Of a stretch of 64,000 nt of DNA, positions 25,555 through 39,400 are shown piece by piece. Position 1 is the stretch's first letter; each line of letters starts with the position of its first letter. Below the pieces are notes generated by a model. The model saw nothing but the letters and a program-made list of their open reading frames with translations. It did not search any database and had not been told where the DNA came from. The translations under genes and the position numbers were made by a program. Source of the stretch: Lanius collurio (Eukaryota > Chordata > Aves > Passeriformes > Laniidae); assembly GCA_020086605.1 (NCBI GenBank), contig JACBWW010000004.1, positions 25,372,295 to 25,436,294 of the forward strand, written 5' to 3'.

Positions 25555-27847
25555 TTTAATTGCTTTTAACCAGTTGGTCTGTTATAGCCAAGTACCAAAT
25601 GAATCTGTATGAAAGCTGTCTTTGTGTAGCAAGATGTTTTACAGATAAATCAACTTTACCAAAGTGCATTTTCAGCAAATGCTAAAACTCTATCAGTTGT
25701 TAGTTGCAATTGCTGGCCCAAGTAAATTATCAAACTTGTTCATAATGAAAATGTGAATTCAATAATTAGGGTCTGGTTATATCCTCTAGTAAATTTAGTT
25801 TGGATTGTTAATTCATATCAGTGTTCACTGACTGGTCATAAAATTGGAAAACATCCCTCTTCTTGGAGTTGGTGATTTTTCTTTTAAGAAAAATAAGGGT
25901 TTGTTTTCTGCTTGCTCACCTACGTTGAGCTGGAGCACAAATGAGTAGCACAGCCTCTGTAAAATACACTGGGCATGTGAGAAAGATAGCTAAAATTGTA
26001 CAAATGTCTGGCACTGTTCTGCACAAAATTGCCTCACTATTTTCTTCATTGCTGGGTTTCCTGAGGCTTGAGGACTCAGAACCCAGACTATGACAGACAC
26101 ATGCACGGTTAGCTTTGGCATATTTTTGGCAAAGGAGTGCCTCACATCATCCTGTTATTAAAGTCCTTTCTGTTTTCAGCTGGTTATGTCTCTTTCTTTC
26201 CACTCATCCCTCCTGGTGTGGTAGGACTATTAAGTGTGATAATGTTTCTATAGAATATGCTCTACTATCTGAACATATATGTGCTATATTCTCTAATCTG
26301 AAGTGATGGGATCCTTCAGAATCAAGATCACGTCTGTTGGGCTTGTAAGTTCAGTAGAAGCTCAGGTCAGATGTGGAGTCTGCTTCCTTTGCCTTTTTTA
26401 TTAGTGATTTGTGATCTGTTTACCAAAGTTTTCTGTAGTTGGGTTTTTATGACTTTGTTGCCATGATTCATACCAGAGATGACTGTTTTTCTGTAGCAAC
26501 TTCTGTAAACTTTGGTAGACACACTAAGCTCTCACTGAGTAAAACTTACTGTTGTACAGGAGTTTTTTCTTCTGTTAAGAATCACATTTCCTATATTTAA
26601 AGACCTCTCCTAACTGGTAAACACTTCATTAAAACAAGTAAACTTTCTGTATCATTTCACTATGTCAAAATGGAACATTCAAGAGAGGAGTGTGCATTAA
26701 TGAAGGGCTGAAAGCCTAATCTTCTAGGGCAGACTCTAGCTTCTTATGTGTTTGCCCAATGGTTAGCACATCTAGCCTCAATACAAGCTGAGGGTTTCAT
26801 GATGCAAATAGTAAAATGACCAAGATAGAATGGTCTCCACTTATACTGTTATGCCTAGTGATTCTTAGTAACTGATTCTCAGACATTTGCCTCTGGTCAG
26901 TGGACAGGGTAAGCTGTAACGGCTGTAAACGTAGCTTTGAATCTGTTCTGTTATTGATCTTCTTTGTACTCTCAAGCAAATTACTTGTTGCTTCTATATG
27001 TAAAATTCACCACCTGTAAAAGCCCAATATTCCATAAAAATATTGCAAACTTAAACTGGTTTTCTTAAAATTCAAGGTAAAAGACACTACAGATAGAGAC
27101 ATAAAAATATGCTCTGTTATGAAAAATCTCTATACTTGTAGCAAAAGTGTAAACCTTAGCACAGATCTTCTCGTAACTTTAATTTTCTTAGCACCATTTA
27201 TAGGGTGTCAAGGAAGAGAAAAATAATCCAGAAGCACTGTCTGTACTTCTTTTGCATAAAACATTATAAAAACAACATAAAGTTCCAGATATTTTTTGGC
27301 TTGTATTAAGAAGATAAGGGACAGGATTCTAGGAAAAACACAAATCATGTCAAACTACCACTCAAATAATTCTTCTCTGCAAAATGTCCAGGGGTACAAG
27401 TTCAGAGAGAATGGTCTGTGTTCTCACTATTATGGAGAAAACTTCCCCATTTGTAAAAGCTCACTGTACTGTCTTTTGTGTCCTGTGTTTTCCTGCACAT
27501 TCTCTGTATGATCATTGGGTGTAGCTATGAAAATTAATACCCTTGCTTGTAGATTTTTTTTTTTAAATTTAATTGCCACAAGACCAATAAGATGTAATAG
27601 CACTACTGCTCTTAACCTGCTGAGCCTCTGCTCTCTCCTCTGCTTGAATAGACCTCAAATTTAGCCTGAGTCTTTGGAATTAGCATGGTGGGAGAATCCC
27701 CTTCATATGCAAGTCTCAGGAAAATGTCTGCACCATCAGGCAGATCTTAGCTCAGAGTACATACATATGTATATGTCTGAATTACATAAATGTAACTAAA
27801 ATATGAAACATAAATATAATATAATCTTATAATAGTCTTTTTTGTTT

Positions 27848-27868
27848 ATATCAATATTTTATTGATAT
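27848..27868. repeat. AT-rich inverted repeat, 9-bp arms
   Basis: ATATCAATA (27848-27856), TTT, TATTGATAT (27860-27868), a perfect match of the arms. Confidence 0.8.
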
Positions 27869-28784
27869 TGTGTATATAAATAGATTATAGTTCATATTTG
27901 AACTAACAATGGTTCAAAACTGTGCCTTGCTGTTGATAAGTTTCATGTATCTCATCTATAGTATTCTCTCCCTGGTTTTGTTGTGACACACGAATGTGTC
28001 TGAACTGAAACTACAAGAAAAATTTACTTTTTTTTAAGAAAAAACAATATGAAGACTGTAGTTAGTTGCAGAGAAGACAAACAAAAGGTGTTAACATCAT
28101 GGGACATTGTTTTACCTATGAAGAAGTACACTGTGCTGCATGAGTCTTTTCTATTACATGAGGGAATTTGTGTACAACATTGCTTTCAGGAGCTCACACT
28201 GTCTATTTTAGAGTATTAGTCAGATTAGTCCAATTTTATTAGCGCCCACTGAGGTTTGCAAAATTAAAATTGGTGCAATAACTAAATGATATGAAATGTG
28301 GAATCTTTGCTTTGCCACATGTTCTTCTCCAGGGTTTCAAAGAAGGAATAGGGAGAAGTTGGAGAAGCTTGAAAGTCAAGTCTGACATTTAAAAAACTTA
28401 AATTTTATTTACATCTGTCTTAACCTTTTTATAAAATATAGAAGTTAAGTATAATAGATTGTTATGTTGGTCTCATGCAGCAGCAATAGTAGAACATGCA
28501 GAGGTTCTGCAGTAGATGCTCATTTAAAAATGTAAAGTTGTAGGATTGCAGTAGTGCATCACTGTGGACTGGTTTCTGTACACCTGCAAGTTTAATGTTT
28601 CAGATATATTGGGAGAAAAGCTGTTCACTAAGTTATTTATTATCTAAATGCCACCTAATGCAGAAAACTGAAAAGAACTATCATCACATTTGTGCATCAT
28701 GTGGCCATCATGTGGAGGTAATGGACACAGGCTGAGATACAGGAAAATTTCCTGAAATGTTAGAACAGTCTTTTTTCATTTTGT

Positions 28785-28925
28785 GCGACTGGAGCAGTCT
28801 CTTTGGAGAGCTTGTGCAGTCTCCATCTGGAGATATTCAAAACCCAACAGGATAAAGCCCTGAGCAACCATCTGTACTTCACCCTGTCTAGCAGGACTAG
28901 ACAACATCTAAAGGTCCTTTTTTAC
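28785..28925 (+). mobile_element. CR1 LINE fragment (ORF2 C-terminal end)
   Basis: Translating near 28803 gives ESLCSLHLEIFKTQQDKALS, matching the CR1 ORF2 C-terminus (VESPSLEIFKTRLDKVLGN-type). The next bases (AGGACTAGACAACATCTAAA..GGTCC) resemble GGACTAGATGATCTCC..AGGTCC of the tail. Only a scrap remains. Confidence 0.75.
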
Positions 28926-31900
28926 GTTGTTTCTGTGTTATTTTATTTATCATTATTTTTTATCTGTATTGTTTGTTTTTTTCTAAGTCACAGAGGAATC
29001 GATGTCAAAATAAATGGGAGAAAGGGAAATCTAAATAGCTTTATTCCAGTAGACTACTGGTTTTACATTTAATGTTAGTTTTCCTAGATTAAGAAAACCT
29101 TTCTTAAGTTTTAAGGATGAAAGAGAAAACTAGGCTGAAGAAAATTAAGAAGATACTTTATCTACCTATATATGTTCTTCTGAAATCTAACAATAAACAC
29201 CAGACATCAGTACAATATGAAAAACTAAAATAATAACCAGTAGGAACATTATGAAGGAATAATGTAAGGAAAGTGGTAAGAAAGGGAGGTATTTATATGC
29301 CCTATTGGTCTGGAGTTTGGGGATCAGTTCACAGAAGAGTACACAAATGTAGACTTTCAAAGTTAGCCGACAGATTCTAATATGTTAAAGGTTGTAATCT
29401 TTTGAAAGAAGTTGGTTGGCTTTCCTGTTGGCCCTCCTATCAACTTTAACCCCCAACCTTCTCCGGCATGTATCACTACAAATAAAACTGCTGAGGTTTG
29501 ACGAGAGGATATAAAGTCACTAGGCCATCGCACAGAAATCTCTACATGATTTTCTTTAACCCAAAGCTTAAATGAACACTGCTTAAAGTCAGGGGTTTTA
29601 ATAAGAAGTCATAAACATTCACTCATATCACTTTAGTTTTAATAATTACTGTTTTAACAGAGAAGAGAAGAAATATACATAGTAAATTATGTTTGACAAC
29701 TGGAATTTCGTGGGTTTGTTATTGGTTGTCTTTGATTATTATGTGAATTGCTGTTCTTCCATTTAATGTATACTTTTTCATGCAAGCTGCATATGATATC
29801 TATATAAACATGGCATTTGTGTATGGTGTTAGAAATTCATTTTTAGCACTTGATAAAGGCAAACCAGATGACAAAAATAATTTATGTGTTTGTATTTACC
29901 AATGTCAGAATAATAATCTTTACATCTGTAGTCACCTATTAGGATGTCAGCTTTTCTTTCTGTATAGTAGTTTGTGTGACTTTACATAATTCCTTTTAAC
30001 AACCTAGGCATTTTGCAGGCCATAACTACTGAAAGTTTTTCATAATTATTCCACTCCTGCAAGCTGCTTGTAGTGTTTTCTTTTTGCCAGAGCTGCCATC
30101 CACGGTATTACTGTGTCATAGAAGCACACAATGGGTATTAGTGATATATACCGTCACTAATGGTATTAATTCTTGTGGATTCCCTATTCTTATAAGCATC
30201 TGATCTCTGAACATAGACTGCACTTTACTGAAACTGTATTACAATCCTAAAATTCTATTTCTTTCCTGTTCAAAACCATACTAATTCAAAGTTAGGTTTT
30301 CTCTTTCACAGTCTGTTATTTGCATACAAATTTTATGGTGATGTATAATAATTCTTTTCATGGTGTATGTTGCTTGTAGATTGTCATCTTTTTCACTTAC
30401 ACATATGTTTTTCTCAGAGCACTTACTTTAAGGGCTGTAAAAGCAGTCTCTTCCTTCTGAAATTCTTCCTTTCTGTGCCCATGTTCTGTTCCTTGTATGA
30501 GCCATGCATAAGTTGATCTCTTTGTCAAAGTCCACTTCCCATGATTAGGAAAGTACCTCCATATTTGATGAGGTACATGCATCTTCCATCCCTAGTTATG
30601 CTTTCTGTGGCTTTTTAAGCTTCCTTCTCATACATAACTAGCAGATACTGGGCAGCCCTTTTTTTTCTCTTTTCCTAAATAGTTTGCGGTGCACTGGACA
30701 GGTCTCAGTACAACCTGCATCTTGATTTTCGGATGATTCCACTTTGCTAAAATACTTAATTGATTTTCATCTTTCATTTGTTGAATATAAGTTTATTATA
30801 TAAACACTTTGCTGCTGTAGGTGCAATATGCTCTTGTCTGTTATCTGGACTTGTGTTTTTTATCTGTGCTTGGACTGTAATTGAGTGGTCCATAGAAGGT
30901 AGCTTAGGAAAATAAGCCTTCTATATGTCATTTTACATTCATTATCCATATAGGAATATATTATATATAGGAAACCTGCTAGACATTCAGATGTTGTAAA
31001 AGACAAATACTGATCTGCACACTTATCCTGGTGGAATGTGTAGCACACTTCATGTTGATTTTTGGTGCTGCCTGTATCCAGCAGTGGATGCTGTTTATCA
31101 AAACATAGAGTATGTAAATTTTGGAATTTAGATATTCCTGGAAGATTGAGGACTGAGTGAATGGAATTAAGGGGAAGCTTTTAAAAAGCTAAATATAGTT
31201 AGTTATTTCTTTCTTCCAGCAGGATTTTAGATTGAATGAGTTAATATAATATAAAGAGTATAATTTAACTGAAAATGCATTGTGAGAGAATTTGGTCACA
31301 CCATGCCTTTCCCCCTGCAAGAATCTTCACCTATTTCTTGTATTTTCCTCTGCAACGGAGAAAAATCAGCATGATATCAGTCTGTGTTCCTTTAGTATCC
31401 CCTTAACATTTAATGTCCACCATCTTTAAAAAAGTGAGTCAGGAAGCTGATTAGAAAGCTACAGGTGACTACTACTTGAGGAGAAAGGTAAGATGAGATA
31501 GGAAAGGAGTTAAAATGTTAATATATTAAAGCAAAAATTGTTGGCTTACTTTCCTCTTTGAGTCCTCTTATATTACACTCAGAAGACTGTTATATAGTAG
31601 ACTAGCAAACCCAGAGTTTAAAAAAATAGCTTTCAGGTATTAAATGTTTAGCTGGTGCTAGCATATATTTCTGATGCTTCTCATGTAGACAGTTTCAGCT
31701 ACCACATTGCTTATCAAAGCGCATAGAAAAGTGTTTTCTGCTTCTATGAAGTTACAGGGTGGTCTCAATAGACAGGATACCAACATCTGTCATGGCACTA
31801 TGAAGGGATTGCCTGTTGTGTAGAGCTGTTACACTTCCTCACTGGAAACTCCTGTCTGGACGCTTTCAGTGTAAGAATGTATTTACAGTGGGAAAATTAC

Positions 31901-34900
31901 AATAATCTCACTATACTCAGTTGCAGCTTCAGATTCATCCTCAATGTATATAGAAGTGGCAGAACCAAAATATGAGTATAAATTTATTAATTGAGGAGTG
32001 ATTAAGATACCATGTGATATCCATAGGAGGTGTTCAGAGAGCTTAGTAATAGGCACAATAGCAATGATTAGGAGAAGGAATGCTGATCCCTTCATGCATG
32101 AAATAGTTTATCCCACTATGGAGCCCAGGAAACTAATAATGCTTCTGTGGACCAAAGCCATAGAGGCTTAAATTGACCAGATTAAGACATTTTCTAGAAA
32201 TGCGTGCCGGTTTTTTTTCATTTTGTTTTGCATGACTTAGGAATGAAGATCAAAAGATGCAAATAGTAAAAAGAATGATCTCAGTTACTCATCACGGTAG
32301 AGCAGTAATTATCCTTGCCTTTTAAAAATGCAATTTTTAGCAGTTTAAAAATATGAAAGTAGTTACATTGATTTTTTTTCAGTTTTTACGGTGAATGTTA
32401 GTGTTTCAAAGAAGTTTGTGATTCAAGAAACATGAGCACAATTTAGTCTGGTACTGATCAGAAACTTGGAAATAGATAAGCAGAACCTAAAGGCAGCTAT
32501 TGCACGTGTCTTGATAATGTCTGTAAATGTTTCTACATGATACACACAAATGAGGATTGCAAATTTCTTATTTTTTTTAAATGTTTATACCATTTCCATC
32601 TGCTCTTTTATAGAAATGCTGTTCTATATTTCCCTATCAAAAAAACTTTTAACAAAAGTAAATGCCGTAAATATGCCTTGGAATACTAGACAATATATAA
32701 ACACTTCTCGCATTTTTTCTATGCATTCTATTTATTTTTTTCTTTCAAATCATAGTTTCCAGCATTGACTCTGTAAATCTTATTATATGTTGTTTGTATG
32801 AGTGAAAAAAATAAAATGCGCTGTATGATTTAAAATGTCATCATTGAGTTACTGATATTCTCCACTAGATGTGAATACCAAGTTGGATGTTTAAAGGAGG
32901 TAGCTTTTGTTTTAGACTGTTGATATATAATTCCTGAATATTAGTGCCACATAAGTGCTTGATCCAATTACAGTGTTAAAATGTGATGACAAACTGAAAA
33001 CTTGAAAACGTTAGTGGGAACTAAAGACTTGAGTTGCTGTGTAATGTCCTCAAATTAGTAAAGAAAAGGAATTCTTCAGTGTTCATAAAGAAGTTTGAGA
33101 AGAAATTGGAATGGGAATCAACTTTACTGCTTGCCTCCTTTATATTATAATAATAAGGAAATCTCCATCTACGGAAAATTAATATGATCCGGTATTCATT
33201 ATGTAAGTTTTCATAAGACTTAACCAAACTAATAGTCATTTTGTGAGATAATTTGATGTCGTATCTGCCATTTTCATGGAGAAAAATTCAGCCAACAATC
33301 CTTCTGCCTTTTGCAGGTGTACCAGTCTTTTTGCCTAGGACAAACTCACACCATACAAAGATCAAATTTCAGTCTTTCAACATAATGTTTTCCAAGTACA
33401 AACATGTTATACATGTATAGCAATGAATAACTGTACCAACTTATATGTTAAAAAACATGCAAACGTTGTTTTGGCTCAAAATACTTTATTCAAATAAGGA
33501 TAACATAACAGTGTTTGCCATCAAAGATTGAATTCTCATTGTCTCCTCAATTCAAAAGCAAAAAGCCACTTGCAGCCTGTAGGCCATGGGATAAAATCAC
33601 AGAGACAAGGGGATAAAAGCACAAAATTATCTTCACACATTCATAGTTTTCACATCTCACACTTTTTCCCCACTATGGTTAATGGCACCGGGAGTAGTTT
33701 AACTGAGTTTTAGTGCCTTTTTTGAGGCAAAGAAACCCTACCTTCAAATATCATCCTTACTCCTAAGTAATCCAGTTTCTTAAAGGGCAAGTCTGCAGAG
33801 AAGGAAATGGAAATTATTATGAACAAAGCATTTATAATGCGATTTCTAAAAACTCCTTTTTGTGCTATTACCTAGTGATGACTTATGAAATACAACACCT
33901 CTAGTGTAGTTTTACATGATACGTTATTAAACTACAGAACTCACTGTGATTGCATTACTGACTCTCAAAGTTTTCAAAAAACAAGAAGGGTACTTAAAAT
34001 ACAGCTATTAATGACTGCAGAAAAGACTTCAATGTTACATGAAGTGAAATATAAATACTTAAAAATTATGAAAGACTTTTCAAAGAAACCTTACTTGTCT
34101 TGCATAAAAGAGATATGGACAAGATATATTGAAGATGGTATTTTGGGACTTCTGTTTCATTCTGGTTTTGTTCTTTTGAAGCAGACTAATTGCTATCCAG
34201 AATAAAAGACACAATTTGGAACAGTTAATTTGGTATTTTACGTGATTATTCCTCTTAAATCTGATTATATAATTTTTAATATGTATGTGTTTTTAAAATG
34301 TCATTCCTCTAAGCAATATGGATTAAGAGTAAATTTTTAACCTGGTTTTTATATGTCATATTTGGAGATGTTTTGTTAGTGCAGGAAGTGGCTTAGCAAT
34401 GAGCAATTTCCCTCCTCTATTACACATCATCTTTGTTAATGTTTACTATGTGTATTGAAACTACACCTAGAAATCCTAGTAAAATATGCTAGAAATTGCT
34501 GTAGAAGAGAGCAAGAGATACTTTGTTGCACAGAGTTTGATGTTCAAGTATAATACACAAGTCAACAAAATGTTTACAGTGCAGTGCAAAGAGGCGGTAA
34601 GATAATATTGGTCAGCAAAATATTCACTGATCTTGAGTACATCAGAAGACTGCTAAATTTTTCATGTTTTGACAGCTGAGATATTTAGAGGAAAATAACA
34701 GATTGCTTTTGTTAATGTTTTTTGAGAATTATTTCTAACCTTGAGAGGCAATTGAGGATAAAGAATAAAGGTGGTTTGCCAATTCAATGTGGAATTTGAC
34801 AGCTTGCTAGTGAATGGAGAGAGATTATGAAAACGTGAAAGGCATATAGGTCTTCCTTTGTAACAGTTTTCCACTTTCCAGATAGAAAGAAAGAAATTAC

Positions 34901-35640
34901 ATACTTAAATAGTCACATGATTTTTTTTGCAGAGTTGTTTTGGATGGAGATAAACAGAGCAGACTGACCTGATCAAGTTCATAAAAAGCTACTTTGCTTC
35001 TATACATAGAGGAAATTAACACTTTTAAGGGATCTCCTCTGTGTAGATGAAATGAGAAAATAGTAAATAATATAACGATAGCCTGAAGAAAGAATTAGCT
35101 AGATTTGAACATTTCAGATATGAGTAGCTTCAAAAAGAACTCCAAGTGGAGGCTGATGAGAGGGCTATAGGTGTTTTTAATACATGAATATGATCATGTT
35201 GACTATAGTGATTAAGAAAGAAGGGTGAGAAGACTAAAGCTCCGTTTAGCATTATGTTGGTAATTATCGAGTGATGAAATACATAGAATGAGTTGTGAGG
35301 GCACAGGCCCTAGCATTAGTTTGAACTGTCATGAGATACACCAAGGAGAAGTGGATCTCATCTGTCATCCATATGTTACTGACTTGTGCGCCATGAAAAG
35401 GGAAGGACTAAAGTGTGACTTTGAGAGATCCATGACAATTGTGGGCCAAACTGTCCTCGTTGTACCTTTACCAGCAATGAAATTTACACCACTGTTGGTT
35501 TCATAATGCACATCACATGCTCATAATGAGTTAACTCCCAGAGAATCTGGGACCTATATTTTAAGTGGAATGTATCAGCAGAGAGACACCTCTTCAAGCC
35601 CTCTTGTGATTTTCTCAAGTTCATATTGCAGGATTCTATC
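28926..35640 (+). other. CDIN1: CDIN1 intron, no recognised content
   Basis: About 6.7 kb of AT-rich DNA. An 8-bp-arm inverted repeat occurs at 30137-30161 (ATTAGTGA/TCACTAAT). No coding, RNA or repeat-family match is evident to me. Confidence 0.65.
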
Positions 35641-35643
35641 CAT

Positions 35644-35710
35644 AAATGCAATGCCTATCTGCATTTCACAAGACCTGTGGAAATGCAATGCCTATCTGCA
35701 TTTCCACAGG
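35644..35710. repeat. Combined direct and inverted duplication
   Basis: A 24-bp unit beginning AAATGCAATGCCTATC occurs at 35644-35667 and again at 35681-35704. The second copy is the core of a perfect 14-bp-arm inverted repeat, CCTGTGGAAATGCA (35674-35687) and TGCATTTCCACAGG (35697-35710), around ATGCCTATC. Confidence 0.95.
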
Positions 35711-36475
35711 AAGAAATAAGGCAGATGTACTCACTGAAGTTGTGCTTAAGTTAGAGTTTCTAAATAAGATTCTACTGTGTAAGAATTAAAGAGGCCAAGC
35801 TTAAAGCCCTTGGGAACTTCCTTGAACAGCTGTAGAAGAGTTCTGGAAAATAAACTGTAAGATGTGCTGTCACAGTGGCTGGTGTTGAATGGTGAGGTGC
35901 CCTGACCTTCCGAAAGTGTCTCCAAGGTGAAGGCGCTCTGCAGGACCACCACACACTCACACACGTGTACACACACACACACAGATAGCTCCAGTATATG
36001 GGTCAATGACAAAGAGATGGAAAGAGTCTTCATATGGGGGTCCACGGGAGGAGTTTAATGCAGCCACAGACTTGAAGGGGTCCAGGGCTGAAGATGACTG
36101 AGCTAGGAGGGTCCAGATTTATATGCAACAGCAGAGTGAGCATCAGGGACCAATGATCTGAGGGCACGGGGCGGTACACAGGCGGGGCTAGGGTATGGGA
36201 GCCAGTGGGAAACTGATGGAGTGGTGATGGGGCAAAGGCCAGTGGGGAAACAGGGAAGGGAGAATCCTCTAGACCAGTGACATATAAGGTATAGATGGGC
36301 AAGGAGGTCAGTGGCCAACCGGGGAAATGGAACTGGGATACATAAAGGTAACAGAGCATTCCAGGGGGCCTTTTTATCTCCCTAACTTGGGGAGAGTCTT
36401 TGGTACTAGGGACTGTCCCACGAGTGGACTCTCTTTGCCCCTTGTTCCATAGGCCCACCGGCCTCCACATGCAAT
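35711..36475. other. Unclassified GC-richer block, possible degenerate repeat or LTR-like element
   Basis: The stretch from about 35,870 to 36,470 is clearly richer in G and C than its surroundings. It includes a CA-rich run (35950-35983) and two overlapping minus-strand open frames (35746-36045 and 36030-36470, 99 and 146 codons) without homology I recognise. The + strand block ends ..GGCCTCCACA followed by TGCAA, and a TGCAA also precedes a TG at 35652, which would suit an LTR with a 5-bp target duplication. However, I see no AATAAA in a sensible place and no partner LTR. It could equally be a decayed unknown repeat. Confidence 0.35.
35950..35983. repeat. CA-rich microsatellite, interrupted
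   Basis: ACACACTCACACACGTGTACACACACACACAC-type run, an impure CA dinucleotide repeat. Confidence 0.85.
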
Positions 36476-39400
36476 TGCAATTCTAAAACAAAACCCAAAT
36501 ATCCAGAAGCAGGAAACACATTTTAGGACTGAAGCCCACAGACTGGGCCTGTGAAACCTAGACTAAAGCAGTACATCAAGTCCAGGGGATGTTTGCATAT
36601 CCTTCTGCTTCCAATACAACGGATGCTAACTTCTTTTAAATAAAGTCATAGAAATTTGGTGGTGGACAACTCAGACAAAAATAATTATACTGTGTACCTT
36701 TGTTAATGAGCTAATGTCATGTTCTAGTTGTTTCTTATTTTGGAGCAACTCTTCTGTGGCGTATCCAAACTTTAGCTGATACTGTCCTGAACTGCAGCAT
36801 GCTGGTTAATAAATTTGAGCTTGGAGGTTATGTTGGGCATAGAAGATGCAAGAATAGCAAGAGAAAAATTCTACTAAAACCATACTGACTGTAGCCAGAT
36901 TTGAAAGGTAATCATCTTCTCAATAGTAAAGGCCTGATCTGTAGATAATAAGTTTTTGTGTCTACCATCTTACCTTACAAATAATTGGTTTTATTCTTTT
37001 TCCCATGCTGACAGTGGTAGTATTAAAAGATCATATTATTTATTTGGGAGGGAAACACTAGTGCTACCATTTGATAGGGTTCTAGGTATATTTTTATTCA
37101 AATGTTTTCGATCTAAATTATGATACCATTTGACTCTTAGGCCTGAAGATAGAATGAGATTCTGCAGTGTTTCAGAACTGAAACAGAAAATAGCTAAGAA
37201 ACACTCACTTGGAGATTTAATGAGATAAACCTGATTTCAGAAACTCATGGAACCCTAAAAAAACTTCAAGAAAGGCAGTGCAGGCAGTGCCTACGTTACA
37301 TTACAGCTGTTACTTTATCCCCTTTGTTTTCTGAATTCATAGCATAGACTACCCAAAGCTTAGGACTTAGAGACTTTATGAAGCTGCAGTTCTGCATATG
37401 GGAACAATTCTTCTGGTATCACAGTGCACTCCTCTGGATTGTGATCCTTTCCAGATCAGTAGTTAGTATATGATTTTACAGGACAATGCAAATTCTGTTG
37501 ACTTCATCAAATTCTGTGTCAGAGTATATCAGACAGTCTCACAGAGAGTTAGTAATGGGTTTTCATTGTTGCCTCTGCAAAAGGTGTGCGACGCCTTTGT
37601 TTGTCTTACTAGCACACTCGGATTAATGTGGTTTCTCAGTTCTCTTTGGGCTTTGATAGAATTTTAACTCAACATGAGACACATATTGATAGTACCAACT
37701 CTGTAAGTTTACTACTTTTACCAAGAAGCCATATTAACTTGTTTCTCAGGTCAAGAAGATACTTCAAATATTTTTTAAAATTCAAAGTACATTTGGGTTC
37801 TGTCATGTAGACTATCACTGTAGTTTTTCACTTGGAGTTTTTAGAGCTATTTGCAGCTTTTAAATAGGCGTATATCCTTCATGTACTTTAGAGCTTCAGT
37901 GCTTAAATTTCTCTTTCTGAATACATACAATGAGGGGGGAAATTGCCACTTTTTAAGAGGGGAAATAAATGCATTCTGATTTTGTGACAAGCTTCAGCTG
38001 GACATGACATTCTAAAAAGCTCACGCTTTGATTAAAATGGAAGAGAAAAATAACTTGTGAAAATGCTTACAGGTCAGCATTCTTAAAGAAATACTTAGAA
38101 CACATGAAATTATTTTGTGTAAATAATGAAAATTAAATCAGGACAAATCTGGGGGAAAATGAGAAGAAGGAGGAGAAAAAGGAAGGTATTGGGATATGAG
38201 TATATGAATTCCTGTTTCTGTTGTTAACATGAATTTAAGCCATCCCTGTTACAAAATTCAGAGTGAGTATGGGGTGTTGTGAAAGCAGAGCCAGTCTCTT
38301 TAAATTCAATGTAATTGACTCCTTTGATCTGGGTATACTGCAGTCAGGCTATTTTCTGTGTGTTGGTCTCTGCATAAGAGAAAATATGGAGATTTTTTCA
38401 GCAGTTACCTCTCTTTCATGCTTTGAAGTAATGCTTTCCAAAGCCTGAGTTTAAGGCCCCTTTATTTAAAGAACAATACTACTGTTAGTATTTCATTTCA
38501 TTATTGGAGGAAGAAGAAACATAGTTTCCACATGAAAAATAACATTTTTTTCTCCACTTCCACAATGAAATATTAACACAATAAAACACACATAATTGTT
38601 ACTTTCCCAGCAGCCTGTGCAGGGTGCCTGAGCTAGAACAATAAATAGTGTGGAAAATTATAATTTTTATAGCTTTCTCTAGATGAAATAATTGCTTTTG
38701 TAGAGATAGTGAGTACTTAGCCACTAATTGCATTGGGCTGGAATTTTACCTCCTTGTGTCAATGCTTCCTAATGGAATCTTTCCTCCTTTGTGACATGTG
38801 GTTTGCAAGACTTGGCTTCAGAGGTACGTAGTTTTGTTCTTCAGGGATGACTAGGAGTCTTGTAATTGAAAAGTTAACAAGAAACCTTTTAACACAAAAT
38901 TCTAAAAGTGTCTTAGGTGCTAATACTGTATATGTGTACTCTGGGATTGACTGTTATTGTCAAAGCTTTGTATTATAAAATAAATTCAACTTGATGATCT
39001 TGTGTTTCAGAATCAAATTCTAAACTTTGTTTGAAAAGTTTTACAAGAACTATTTCATTGGAGTTACACTGTCTTGTAAACCAGCTGACCAAAGTATGGT
39101 TTCATAAATCCAAATTTTGATGACATTGATGCTAAAGGAACCATCAAAACCTGAACAAGTTATTCTGCAAACTACAAACACTCAAGCAAGAAGTACCCAT
39201 GCATTGCTTTGTTCTGTTTGTCCTTTGCAAAAAAATGGATGTTTCATGCAAAAAATTGCATCATCAGATTTTACATTTGAAACACAATCAATTTCATGAA
39301 TCGCATGTGTAACTTAAAGGTTACTATGGTAACATTGTCATGTATTTTTCAGTCACTTTAGGTAAGAACTATGTAATAAAGACATGACTAATTATCAAAG

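Larger units (their letters stand above)
11697..28784 (+). other. CDIN1: CDIN1 last recognised intron, first part, no recognised genes
   Basis: About 17 kb of AT-rich DNA. The only structure I can name is short inverted repeats (16691-16715, 16798-16821, 27848-27868), a TA-rich palindromic run near 25530-25554 and scattered homopolymers. The short open frames look like chance and lack splice or homology support. I searched by eye for the expected final CDIN1 exon (FGPGLVIYWYGF-type sequence) and did not see it. Confidence 0.7.
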
